NCBI GenBank assembly: GCA_028023455.1
Contig: JAQFVV010012669.1
Location: forward strand, 810,501-874,500
Source of the DNA: Epiperipatus broadwayi
Lineage: Eukaryota > Onychophora > Udeonychophora > Euonychophora > Peripatidae
DNA: 64,000 bases
Reading direction: 5' to 3'
Under the pieces are notes generated by a model. The model searched no databases, was not told the DNA's origin, and saw only the letters and a list, made by a program, of their open reading frames with translations. The translations under genes were made by a program, and so were the position numbers. Shown piece after piece: positions 47,001 to 59,049 of the stretch (position 1 is the first letter of the stretch; the number at the start of each line of letters is the position of its first letter).

Positions 47001-49337
47001 TAATAATAATAATAAATTACCATGCTTCCCTTCTTTTGTCATGTGTTCCATTTGTTCTCTTGCACCTGGAATTGACCACTAATGTCTTTTATTAGTAGTT
47101 ATAATAAGACATAAAACAATGTAATGATTCTCTATTTTATTGTTTACTCAAATTAAAATCCTTATATACACAATCATGTCATTTTACTTAAATATTTACT
47201 TGTTGTCAGAATTTATAATTGTATAAAATACAAGGTGCCATGCCAACACAGTGGAATTAACAACTCATAACATAACATTTGGGATGTCCATGCATGCACA
47301 TAAATAGATTGCTAAACTCCTCCCTTAATGCTCACATGATTTCTAACTACATAGTTAAATAACATGATTTTAATCCCATCCTTATTCTGAAGGAACAAAA
47401 TAATAATAATAACAATAAAATCTACCAAGTTAAAATTTCACAATAGTATGTGATGGTTATAATGAATACTGACAAGAAAACTTAAATTATAATTTATAAA
47501 GAGAAAAAAATTTAACATCAGATGGTGCTCAGGACAATGTGAGTTTATAACATCGAAGCTCCATGATGATGCACCAAGCCCAGAAAAAAAATCTGTACTG
47601 ATCAGATTTGTATGTACATTTAACAAAACTTAGAGCATGAGCAAAAGTACCCTAAACTAATTATGCCTAAGATACACAGGTCAGGAGCAATCATGATTTT
47701 GCCATGTTTTCCCATTCTCTAAATCTATGATCTTATGGAGAACATCTCTGATGATAACAATGGAAATTCATTTATCCCAGTCCTGGAGACACAGTGGAGA
47801 GACAAGAGATCTTCAGGGAAAATGTGACATTAATTACTTAAAACCCTTAACATGGGAGCAGAGTTTCATAATTATTCTGATATTTCATTAGGACAAGATT
47901 AATGGGATATAACTGACTAGTATGAAACGAATAAAAGCATGGATTATAATACAATGCAATCCTTAACGATTTCCATTCATAAAACAACACAAAGGCAAAG
48001 AATTGGTGAGATAGTAATTGCTTATGAAAGTTTAATAATTTATTAATATAATTCATAAAGAATAGAATACTTAAACAACAATAAATATAAAGTTAACATA
48101 TACAATAAGTTAATAAAGTATAGGTTTCACATGATCAATGGTGATGATTTGTATATTCTATAGATTATGTAATGTTATTATGCATTATAGAATATGGATT
48201 ACAATGATTGAAGAATACGCAAATAAAACTGAAAATGTATAATGGTATACTACATGATGTATACTTAAGACAATGTAGCTTAATATGCTAATTTAAAATA
48301 GATATCAATTTTAAAACAGATTTATAATATTAATGCTATGATACACAAATGGGGAAGGAATGACCTTAAAAAACATATACATGAATTAGGACCTTGTTTA
48401 TATAAAACCCTATTTGAATTATGGCTTACCAGAGTAATACAATGAACATGCATTTTAAAGGATCTACAAGTTTTATTTGGTTACATTACATCAATCATTT
48501 GAAATGAATAAGCATTTATTTGAGCATTTAATTGAAGAATTCTGATTTGACACAATTACTAAATGTTGTTTACTAGCATAGTCAAACATTGTTCAAATGA
48601 GAGGATGTCTAGCTTAAATAAGCTTTAAGATGACATTTCTAATAAATAATAATAAAGAGAAAGATAGAATGGTTTATAGAGGTCACAGCATTATGTATTA
48701 TAGATATATAGGGCAATATAAAATATTACTAAGAAGTTTGCAATGCTGACTGAAGTGATAGCATTAGAAATATTAAGTCCATTCTGGAACTGAGATACTT
48801 TTTCAGTTATTAACAGATGTGAAAATATGCCTGCTCTTGTGACAGGGCAGTATTTGGATACATGGTTGGTAGAGGGTCCCATAGTTCAGGTTTTCCGATG
48901 TTATCCCATGCTCAGCCTTACTACAACCTGACATTGTACTGCAGTCAGTGCTTCCAACCCCTATTTTGAAACAAGCAATGAGAAGAAATGATCTGAGATC
49001 TCTGGATATTAGTTTTGACAAAGCAATAACATGAAGTTTGATAAATGATGTCAGGAGTAAGCAATGTGAAATAAGTTTCAGGTCCTTAATGACAAACAGA
49101 TTAGCTAAAGCTCTCCTAAATTAGTAATATCTAGCATAATGACATGACAAAATTTAATCCATCCTTAAAACTCCACATATGACATTGAATACTAATTAGA
49201 ATATCAAAATAAGGGAAGGAAATATTATTCCCTTCATTAAACAAATGTACCTATGCTTAACAGGTAAATAATTACATAGCCAAATATAATGCTTGATGGC
49301 ATGACAAGCAAATGGTTGATTATTAAACAGAAAGATA
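47001..49337. other. Unassigned DNA between hammerhead element and right LTR
   Basis: No gysy-type coding motif or host exon could be recognised on either strand. By position it would be leader or 5' region of the minus-strand gypsy element, or unrelated inserted DNA. Short open frames show no family motif. Confidence 0.4.
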
Positions 49338-49690
49338 AGGCCATTAAATTTACTTTAAAGAATATATTATATTTAAATTAATAGCACCAAGAATGATAAG
49401 AATCTGATTTCATAAAGCATTAAATAATAATATTTCACTTGAGCGAACCTTTCATTTGGTAAGACGACTTACATTTAAGTATTTACGTATCCCATAAAGG
49501 TAAAGCCATTTAGTTTACTTTAAAGAATACATTATAATTAAAATTAATAGTGCCAAGCATGATAAGAATCTGGTATCATAAAAGAGACAGCTTATAATCT
49601 GCCATCAGACAAATATAACAATTAAATAATAATATTCATCTGAGCAAACCTTTCATCAGAATGAAGACTTACATTCACATCCCATAATAT
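49338..49690. repeat. Tandem duplication, about 165-bp period
   Basis: Two copies share GGCCATTAAATTTACTTTAA-type starts (49341 and 49506), then AATGATAAGAATCTG/ATGATAAGAATCTGG, then GAGC(A/G)AACCTTTCAT and a CCCATAA end. Divergence is moderate. It lies just outside the right LTR and may be part of its extended sequence. Confidence 0.75.
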
Positions 49691-49978
49691 CAGAATGAGC
49701 AATTAGAATAATATCGGTTTGCTGGATTGATTTATTAGCATATTAAGATCAATTTTTACCCAAGTACATAATTATAATAAAATAAAATTTCAACTTGCCA
49801 TATTAAAATAGTAAGATATAGATAAAGCGTTAAACCCAATAGATATAATTACAGATTAGAGATTCATAGATTCGTGCATTTGTATTTTACAAGGAGAGAG
49901 AGTCATCATAAATTTATTACAATTATTATATTTGGCACTACATCGTCAATTATTAGATAGATAGAGAGTTACATTATA

Positions 49979-50981
49979 ATTAAAAGCAAATGATATTTAA
50001 ATGTTTTAAGAGTTCATGTTAGTGGCATAGGTGGATTACCTTTTAATGACTCAATGACTTGATAGCCATATGGATTGATGCATACGAAAAATAATAAGGA
50101 AAGCACAGTCAGAAGCATAGAGTTCAGATAAAATAATGGATATCTTTTTTCAAGTTAATTCATGATTTGATTAAGGCAATTCTTGAGTGACAATGGTATG
50201 GTAGCAGAGCAGTATGGAGATGATCTTGCAGAGATTGGGAAAGCAAATTTCTTTTCTCTACTCAGAAGTCATTTTATCAAAAGTTTGAGTGATGTGGATT
50301 CAGTTAGCAACACTTCCCTGTAAATCAAAAGCAGAGTGCCCTGTGTTAAATTTGTCTGTATTTATACACCAACAAAACCTTCTAGAAAATTCCTCACTTT
50401 GCCGCTTGAGGTGGTCAGATATGCATTACTGGCATGACTTCACTTGTTCTTCTCTATTTCTACTTTGGAAATAAATTCAACAGATATAATTTCCATTAAA
50501 ATTTAGATCTACTGAAATCCAATCAATTTAACAATATTTTACATTAAATAAAGTGTTTCCTTTTGTTTCTTAAATTTAAAGTTATGCTAATTACTCTCTA
50601 GAACCTTCTCTGGCATTGCATCAGCTTTATAAAAAAAAAAAAATACATGAATTATATAAATCAAATAAATACAGAATATATTTTAATAAATGAATAAATA
50701 ATATTTACATTATTTCGCATATTTGTAATACATACACACGCATACACGACTGTTTAAGAAGATGGAATTTTAAATATTTCCGAATTAAAACTTTAATACA
50801 TATTCTGTCTTTGTTTAAAATAACTGTTTACAACTTACAAAAAAGGGGATAATCGCATGAATATGTGTATTTACACTATCTGATGATTAAATGAGTGCAA
50901 AGATGGGCTTGAATCTCAGTTTAATGTTACTAATGTCACCAGACAATGAAGCAAAATATGTATAACAGATTTTACTGCTTC
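49979..50981 (-). repeat. Right LTR of gypsy element (5' LTR)
   Basis: Homologous to the interrupted left LTR (36541-36768 plus 39394-40191) with numerous substitutions. It lacks about 45 bp present on the left near 39.63 kb and has a short extra segment near 50.61 kb. Being uninterrupted, it supplies the empty site for the nested solo LTR. Its inner boundary is uncertain. Homology cannot be followed left of the TAGATAGATAG at 49957, and no convincing primer-binding site was found there. Confidence 0.75.
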
Positions 50982-52160
50982 TATATATATAATTTATTTA
51001 TTTTCATTTAAATGATTATAATCCAGAACATCTGTATAATTATCTTCCAGAATCATCGTTCTTTATATCATTTAACATTTATAATTTTTTTGCTCATCAA
51101 CTTACTTTATCTTATTGCATAAATAATGTTGCATGAGATTTCTATTAACTCTAGTTTTTTTTTGTTTTATCATTTGTTTGTGGTATTTCATTATTTTATT
51201 TTTTTTAGATTTTAAAACACAGTCTCATTTTTATCTATTCTTTAAAAATGAAATTTTATAATAATACTTTATCTATTTAGTCTATCACCATTGCATTGGA
51301 TTTTAATACTTTGCTTCACTCTCATTTGTAGATTTTTATTTTTAATGATAACAGTCAACTTTTAAACTATTAACAATCTCAACCTGCAATCAAGGCAAGC
51401 TCCTTTTTTTTCTACAGAATCTACAGAAATAACATTTTGTCTTATATATTTTTTGACATCATAATTTAACCTCATCCACAGTTGACTATTTTTTCTTTGG
51501 GTCTTTCTATAATCCATTAATTTATTTTTTATCCCCTCCATTCTGAGTTTTTGTATTATCTCCCCTCTCTGTTTTATATATATTATTACTTTTTTTTTCA
51601 TTATCTAAATCTTATCTCCTTTGTCATTGTTGTTTTAACGTTTTATTTCTAAATTATTATTATTTTTAGTTTCTGAACTAGTTCTATAATTTCTGATTAG
51701 ATTTAAGCAACATTTTTTATTTATTTGTCTCTGATGTAACTTTTTAATCCTGCATAAATCTCTGCAGTTTAGTCTGTTCAGGGACTTCTTCATCTTTACA
51801 AATATTTCCATTTGTGTATTTAACATTCAAATCTGAAATTGAGTAATTTTTAGGCTCACTTTCAAAACAATTCTTGTCTTTTTTAAAAATAATTTAATGA
51901 CCTTTATTGTAGTATGGTCATTTTTCTTTTATCTAAGAGATGTCTAGTCATTAATCTTGAATGAAAAAATCACTTATTATATGTTCTACTTTATATTCCT
52001 GCTTCTCAGAGGTTAGATTTCTAATATCCCATGATATTTTCTTTGTTCACTTGACTGCTATTTCCTTCCCAGAATATCAATATCATATTTGGTTTGTCTA
52101 CTTTTTATCTTGGCCACATTTATTTGAATTTTAGTTGCGTTAATTATTTTCATTTAAATT
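50982..52160. other. AT-rich DNA, doubtful coding remnants
   Basis: Two minus-strand frames (51362-51601 and 51635-51826) are lysine- and asparagine-rich. They could be the linker between endonuclease and RT of an old LINE, but no catalytic motif is visible, so no call is made. Confidence 0.35.
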
Positions 52161-52164
52161 ATAT

Positions 52165-52250
52165 AGTGTGTTTTAGTGCAGTGGTAGAATGACAGACTAT
52201 GGAACTCATAAATCATTTACTATAATGTTCAAATATCCAATACAATTTAC
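52165..52250 (+). repeat. tRNA-derived SINE head
   Basis: GTGTTTTAGTGCAGTGGTAG (about 52169) is an A-box-type tRNA 5' half. ATGTTCAAATATCC (about 52228) is a B-box-like segment at the right spacing. The downstream TTGTTCATAATGTTGTTCC and AATAAATAATCAATC match the SINE-like copies at 7.3 and 52.6 kb. Confidence 0.55.
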
Positions 52251-52269
52251 TTGTTCATAATGTTGTTCC

Positions 52270-52690
52270 AAATACACAAATAAATAATCAATCAAAATAA
52301 GATTGAAATAAGTAACTATATTATAATGTCTATTGAGACCTTTTCAAGGTATTAAATTATCTTGAGAAAGTCTCAATGGAGATGAAAACTGGTATTAATA
52401 CGAGATGCTTCAATGTATAAAGGTGAAATTCCTAAATTCTAAATCTTAATTTTTTGGCTAAGCACTTTCAGAGCCGTTTAGCCAATATTAAGATTTAGAA
52501 TTTAGTCATTTCACCTTTATACCTTGAAGCATGTCATATTAATTACAGAGAACTGGTGAAACAAGTTTATTATTACAGTTAGTAATAGTTGTTTATTTCA
52601 ATCTTACGATTGATTATTTATTTACTCATGAATCATTGCCAGTTCTGTCACTCCCAGTGTTTGAACTTCTTATGAACTTCCAACCAATTA
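52270..52690. repeat. Large imperfect palindrome joined to SINE sequence
   Basis: Arms at 52388-52450 (ACTGGTATTAATACGAGATG...) and 52486-52556 are reverse complements over about 60 bases, with the shared blocks TATAAAGGTGAAAT and TTAGAATTTAG. The outer flanks also mirror (AATAATCAATC near 52288 and GATTGATTATT near 52608). The loop holds GGCTAAGCAC...GCCGTTTAGCC, itself a small hairpin. A second SINE-like tail follows at 52.63-52.69 kb. It may be two SINEs inserted head to head, or a fold-back element captured by a SINE. Confidence 0.55.
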
Positions 52691-53970
52691 TTTTTTATTT
52701 AATGTATAGTTCAATCTTAAACTGATCTTCAATTATGCTCATATTTGATGTTCAAAGTAACAGATCTTGTAAGTACAAAAAATTACAAATATCAATCTGA
52801 TTCATAGGTTATCATCTTGCATAATTGAATAAAAGTAAGATCAGTGAACATTTGCTATGTGTATATATGCATTAAACATGTGCATGTACCTCTTCCAAGT
52901 TTACTCGTTATTAAATATAACAAATTTAGTATAAAAAGAAAATATAGTAATTTAAATAAAACAGACACGCAAAAAATATTTATATTAAATAAATTTATAG
53001 CATGTATATATATATAAAAGAATTAGCAGTATGAATTCCTATTTAATACTATAAAACAAAAATATATATAAAAATTAAGAATTGGCAAAAAAAAAATTTT
53101 TAAAAGGACTAAAAACTTTTATGTTAATTTTTTCCAATAGCATTGTTACATCTGTAGACATTTTCAAAATTATATTATTTTTTATTTTAACAATCAATAA
53201 AACATTTTTTTTAAAAAAATAATAAATTGCACAAACTAAGTTCATCAATAAATATTTTTATAGAAGAGTGGCAGAATAAGATCAACATTTAAAATACAGT
53301 TTGTTATCCTGAATGGACTTTTGTTATCTAAATTAGTGATTATGATAGCCTCAACATCCACAACTTTTTAAACATGAAAAATGATTTAAATAAATGTTAC
53401 AAAAAGTCAAATAGAAGATTCCAAGACTTTTATATATTAAATAAGAAATAAATCAGATGAAAAAAGTGGTATAAAATATTTAACGGTTAAGCTTTCTCCA
53501 TGGTTCAGTAATAATAATAGAAGTCCACCATTTGAAATAAAATTGATATGAACTATTTCTGAGTTAATTATTTTCAATGTAACTTATTTTAAATTTATAT
53601 CTTACAAAAATAGCAAACTCCCGTCAATGACAAACTATTACAGCTTAATTGTTTTATCCTATTGCTTAGTTACTTCACCGCTTTCAAGCAAAAAACCTAA
53701 ACATGTATTTATGGGTCAGAACTGAATAAGTTTTTCATTATCTTCCAATAATTACTTATATATCTAACATTATTTAGAAATTACATTGATTTTAAACCTA
53801 ATTCTTTTCTCAATTCATATGACATAAATTAAAGACTGAAGAGAGTGTAAAATACTTTTGTTTTTTTCTCATTTTATATCTATAACTTTTTCTATTCATA
53901 AAAATAAAATTCTAAAAATCATTGATCAATCACAAACTGCCATACTGTCTGAAAATCAATTTAACATTTT
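52691..53970. other. AT-rich intergenic DNA
   Basis: Nothing recognised. Confidence 0.5.
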
Positions 53971-54250
53971 TGTTATGTTTTGTGTTTTATGACACTTTTC
54001 TGGGTCATGACATCAGCTGGTGAGTGACTATGGGATTAGGATGAGCTCACACTTTTTCTTTAGAGCAACCATGTTGTTTTTTGCTATAGAAATGTCACAC
54101 TTTCTTTTTTCCCATTGGTATTTACAGCTATAGTCTTGTAAGTCATTATTTTCCATAAACATTTGTACCTATTACTGTACATATAATAAAGTGTATTTGG
54201 TTTTAAAATGTTGACTGGTTAAATTATTTCTGTGTTCAAACACTACACCA
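53971..54250 (+). repeat. 5' LTR of a second gypsy element
   Basis: Begins TGTTATG and ends CACTACACCA, with a polyadenylation-type AATAAA at 54185-54190. The following TTTTGGTGACGAGGATGGG resembles the post-LTR/primer-site sequence (TTTGGCGACGAGGATG) common in one large gypsy group, and the gag frame starts there. The length of 280 bp is normal for that group. No second copy of the LTR is visible in the window, so the boundaries rest on TG/CA and context. Confidence 0.55.
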
Positions 54251-55500
54251 ATTTTGGTGACGAGGATGGGATGGCAATGATTGGCTCCCTGACATTCTTC
54301 AATGTCAACTCACCACATATGTGGGATACCTATACATCACAAATTGATTTTTTCTGTGAGACTAATGACATTATTTCAGAGGAAAGAAAGGTGCAATGCT
54401 TTTTGCTGCCTGTGGCTTATGGATATTGAGCATTCTTCATTCTCTTGTATCACCATTAGTACCTCACAATAAATCATATCAAAAAATAGAGTATTCTAAA
54501 ACAGTATTTCAATCTGCAACCTTCTATTATTTACCAACATTTCCAATTCCATCATTGATAGTAATAAGATGGAGAGACTATAGGTGTATTCCTAGCTGAT
54601 CTTTGATATTTGGCAGATAGCTGTCACTCACAGAATGTCTTCAGTATCAATTCATGTGCAGGCTTTGCAACAAAACCATACAATGCAAGTTGCTGTGGGA
54701 AAGACGTTAATCTTAGATGCTGCTATACAGCATATTTTGGCTGCTAAATCAGCATTGGTGCAAGTGTGTGAAATCTGTGTTACTAGTGCTCCCATGTCCA
54801 CCATCGATATTGTTCAGTGAAACAGACCAAACTCATCTCACAAAGGTGTTTCCAATTTCCAACTAGATTCTTCAACATCATCTTCATCTAAGTTGAACAC
54901 TGGCAGTTCTTCATCAGCTCTTTTGTGCTATGCCTGTTGCAGATAACACAATTGAACAAAATGTCCTTTTAGAAAAACTCAGTGCCATTTCTGCCAGAAA
55001 CAGGTCATTTGCAGTGTGTGTGCTGGGCAAGCCAGTGTACTGCTCACAATCCTTCTCATCAGTGCATAAGAGCATTAGAAATGGAGGATAATGTTGTGGT
55101 CACATTCATGAAACACACCGTGGTGAGCCAATACTTAAATCCTCCACACAAAATGGAAGTTGATTCGGGATCAGAGTATTCCATTATATCATTTGACTCT
55201 TTATCCAAATTGTTCAAGGGAACAATTTTCAGATTACATCCAGTAACAATCACATTATGAGATTTCCAACAGCATTCAACTTTATTTAAGAGACAGACCA
55301 ATGCATGTGTAAAATACAGTTATTATTCATGCCATCTGCATCTGTTGATAACAGAAAATCCTTGTACAAGCCTATTAGGATGCAAATGGTTCATATCTTT
55401 AGGCATTTCATTATCCAGAATTCATTTGATTGATGAATCATTTATTCAAAACATCATCAACTCTTTTCCACAGGTTTTTGACTCATCTATAGTATAATGG
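54241..55500 (+). pseudogene. Gypsy gag-protease fragment
   Basis: Broken plus-strand frames read in order. First is a gag N-terminus (54232-54429) with MWDTYTSQIDFFCETNDI, the W-x-x-Y...FF...N-I signature of this group. Next are zinc-knuckle pieces CYACCR, CPFRKTQCHFCQK and HLQCVC (about 54.93-55.03 kb). Last is a retropepsin active site MEVDSGSEYSIIS (about 55.15 kb). At least five frameshifts or stops break it. Beyond about 55.5 kb no RT, RNase H or integrase is found, so the element is truncated at its 3' side. It is a different lineage from the 40-45 kb element, whose gag is not similar. Confidence 0.75.
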
Positions 55501-55619
55501 AACTGCAGGGTATGCCATAAGATGACATAAATAAGACTAAGTAGTTGGATGATTTGAATGCAATGTGTCAAACAACCTACAACAAGTTATATCCTAAATC
55601 CATGATTTGACATTCCATT

Positions 55620-55850
55620 TGGGAGCGCCAGATATTACCGAATCAGAAATGGCATATAACAAAGGGAGTGCTTCTCACTACTGTCAGACCTAGGCCTTCG
55701 AGTAGATACTAAAGATGTCATAATGAAATGCTAAGTTCCAAATCACATCTACTTTTAGTATACTACTTATAATTTACTTACAACATTTCAATATAATTAA
55801 GATTAGTACATATTCATTACATCTCCCTTTTTGGGCCCCATTACACCACA
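55620..55850. repeat. Possible solo LTR
   Basis: A 231-bp segment begins TGGGAGCGCCAGATATTACC and ends CCATTACACCACA, with TG/CA ends and richer GC than its surroundings. Read on the minus strand it shows AAAAAGGGAGA then TGTAATG, which looks like a polypurine tract before an LTR, so orientation and limits are unclear. No flanking duplication was found. It lies where the 54-kb gypsy element breaks off. Confidence 0.35.
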
Positions 55851-55989
55851 GAATTCAAACTCAGGGAGTTCTTGCAGTCAGCTCTCTTCAGGGATGGACT
55901 CACTTAATTATTGAACAAATATGCCTATGTATAAACATAAATATGAACAATATTGAATATTGATGATGATCAATCATTTAGGAGAACAA

Positions 55990-56100
55990 TGCATAATGAT
56001 GATGATCATCATCAAACCTTTAATGGTGTAAATTCATAATGATAGTGATGATCAAACTTTTAATAGTATAAATGCATAATGATGATGGTGATGATCAAGA
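55990..56100. repeat. Short minisatellite
   Basis: About two and a half copies of a 45-50 bp unit built from CATAATGATGATG, GATGATCA and AACCTTTAATGGTGTAAAT. It resembles LINE 3' tails rich in GATGAT but has no adjacent coding sequence. Confidence 0.6.
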
Positions 56101-59040
56101 ATAGATCAGATTGGTTTAAACAACTCAATATGTTTATTAATAATCTATAACATATAATAAATATTTACAAAAAAAATATTAAATTAACAAGAATGATCTT
56201 CTATCATTCTGATGGCTTAACATAATAAATTTCCCTGATTCAGATTTCATGATAGAAGTCTGTCTTCAATCAATCTTTACTTACACTAGAAAAACAAAAT
56301 AATTCAAAGTACAGTATATACAAAATGATATTAAATAATTCACTAAATATTTACATAAAACAAAAAGGAAAAGCAAAATGAGAGTTCAGTAATTCTAAAT
56401 CTACGTCATTAATATAATTACTAGAATGGTGTTTATAGGTTGAGGGTAAATATATTTGTAACTATTTTTAAAATATATATATATAGTCCCCCCCATCTAT
56501 ATGTTTATGTAAGTCACAGTAAAAATTAATGAAAGATAAGAAAAAGACCATTTACTCAAGTTAATTATTTGTGCCCTCAAATATTATTAAAAACTTATTA
56601 ATATAGTTTAGTTTGTTCTAGAGTTTGCACTTAATGTTAATTATATAAAAACCTTACTTGGGATTGCTTTGATGAATCAGTGTTGAATTTCCAGAGGGAT
56701 CTGTAAATTTACTTTTATTAATAATTATACATATTTATTGACTACGATCCCTTTCCCCCTTTTATATATCAACATGTGATACATATCCATTCACTGCTCC
56801 CACTTTTAAAATGCAAGTGATCGAATTTGAAAATGAAACTTGAATACCCAAATTAAAAAAAATCATGTGAATCAAAAAAGAATTTATCTTGAGAAAAGCA
56901 AGCATTTGTCCATAGTTAAGAGTTTATAAACTTGAATGTCAATCTCCATGCATAACGCTCTTGTTCATCAACTCTATTGATATTTATACATTTTATACTG
57001 CTTGGTTGAAAACAAACATACCAGTTATCTCTTCTGAACATACAGCATAAATCCATTGAAGATTGATATACACCAGCATTTTGTAAAATAGACATTTTGA
57101 TGGATAATTTTATAATGACATTGAAGATGACTTGGGAATGACCACACTAATGGCTTTACCCCAAACACATTGTAATGTCTCCTTTATTATTGACTATTAT
57201 TTATAACATGGCTTCAATACATATATAAAAATAGCTTAAAAACAGTCAATTTCTAGTAATTTCACATTTTCATTATTTTCATAATAATGAATTCAAGCTT
57301 GTAGCACAAATTAAATCATTAGTTCATTCTTGTCATTATATATTCCAGTTTGTCACTTTAATAGTTAAGATTAAATTTCCACCTTCCCTCTATCCAAATA
57401 CTAAAGATTTTGTATTAATTTTTAAATATAAACATTAAGTTTTAAAATACATATTCTTACTGTTTTGTTTTTTTTAAATACTGAATAATTGTTTTTAAAA
57501 ATAAAAAATAAAAGACTTTACTTTATGTGCTGATGGTTTTGTTGTTACACAGACAAGTGAAAAATGCCAGATTGTTTTCTCATGCTAGCTAGAACCTATT
57601 GTTACAAATCAATAAAAATAAAAAAAATTATAAAACATTATTATTTATTTAGTCTTCATTATTCAAACTCGATCACTTAGCAACTATTCTGACCTCATCT
57701 ATTTTGACTTTGATTATGTCTGTCCTATCAGTCAATTAATTGTTTTTGTTGTTAAGCATATTAAGTGAAGAAAAAATAATAATTTCTACAAACAAACATA
57801 TTAGTTTATTTATGTGTATATATATGTTTCATGTGTATATAACAAATTAGTCTGCTTCCATGGTGTATATAAAAAAAGAAAAAAATTATTTCTCAAAATA
57901 ATATAAAAATATTAGTTTCATGTACATTAACAATTATGTAGGATAAATTATTTGCTTATCAATTGGATGAATTCAAATATTGAGAAAAACTGGAATAGGG
58001 GTGATGGTTGGTTATAAGTCATCTCTTACAACACCTCTTCCTTAACAGAGTTAAAATTTTAAAATGGATTTTAAATTTTAGCACTCACAAGTATGTTAAG
58101 CATGTAAGTTATTTTGGGCTTGATGAAGGGTTGCTATGTCGATTTCCTTACTTTCTAACATTTTTTTAATTATTTTTTTATTGGAAAGTTCAAATAGTGT
58201 GCTGGATTTAGGGCTTCGATGGTTTTATAATGGAGGCATAACCAAGAATGTGTCTCTGTTACAGAAGGCATATGAAATTATTTATTTTCTAACCTTCTCC
58301 ATGCTCCTTTGAAACTTATTGGAATCAATAAAGGTCTGGACAAATATCAAACCATGTCTGTTTTAGTTAGCCTCTAGGTATGCCTATGGTTGCATATTGT
58401 ACTGGTCAGTTTCAATATCACTCACATTTTGCATTTCTTTGAACTCCTTTATCATATCTACACAGTACATATTATTATTATTATGCACAAACTCCTTTTG
58501 TATGGCCTGCAGCTCACAGAGATTTACATGAGAAACCTGAATAAATTACTTAAAACTACTGTCATCACATATCTTTACTTTACTAATGGAACATATATAA
58601 ATGAATAAGCAAACTCATAAATAAATTATTTAACTAAGAATAAGAATTTGTGTTTAAGCCATCAAATTAGCAATACAATATCTGGGGTTAACAATAATAA
58701 TAATAATAGCAATATAGACTACAGGTTTGTTTTACAATACTGTTTAATATAATTAAATAACTGGTTAACATAATAGAGCTACTTTATTTACTAGTTTCTA
58801 ATATTTGGAAACAATATACATTAATTAAATGCTTCATTCAATATAGGCAGAGAAGATCTATGTGCCAATGAGGTAGTGATCTGCAAACTATATATATAAC
58901 TCATTCCTATTAGATGCACTAATTTATTATTAATAAAATTGATATTTTATAAACACAAAATATTCACAAATGAATATTTGATTTATACATCTCCAATATG
59001 GTCTTTTAATTATATAATGACTTAAAGTGAAACAACTAAC
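56101..59040. other. AT-rich intergenic DNA
   Basis: No gene, RNA or repeat family recognised. Open frames are short and without motifs. Confidence 0.5.
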
Positions 59041-59049
59041 AAATAAATC

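Noticed and set aside
47745-47780. CTGATGA...GAAA near 47.75 kb
   Set aside because: The eight bases between the boxes do not pair, and no stem III or cleavage triplet follows.
51362-51826. Two lysine-rich minus-strand frames
   Set aside because: Could be an old LINE linker, but no catalytic or structural motif is visible and the composition follows the A/T bias.
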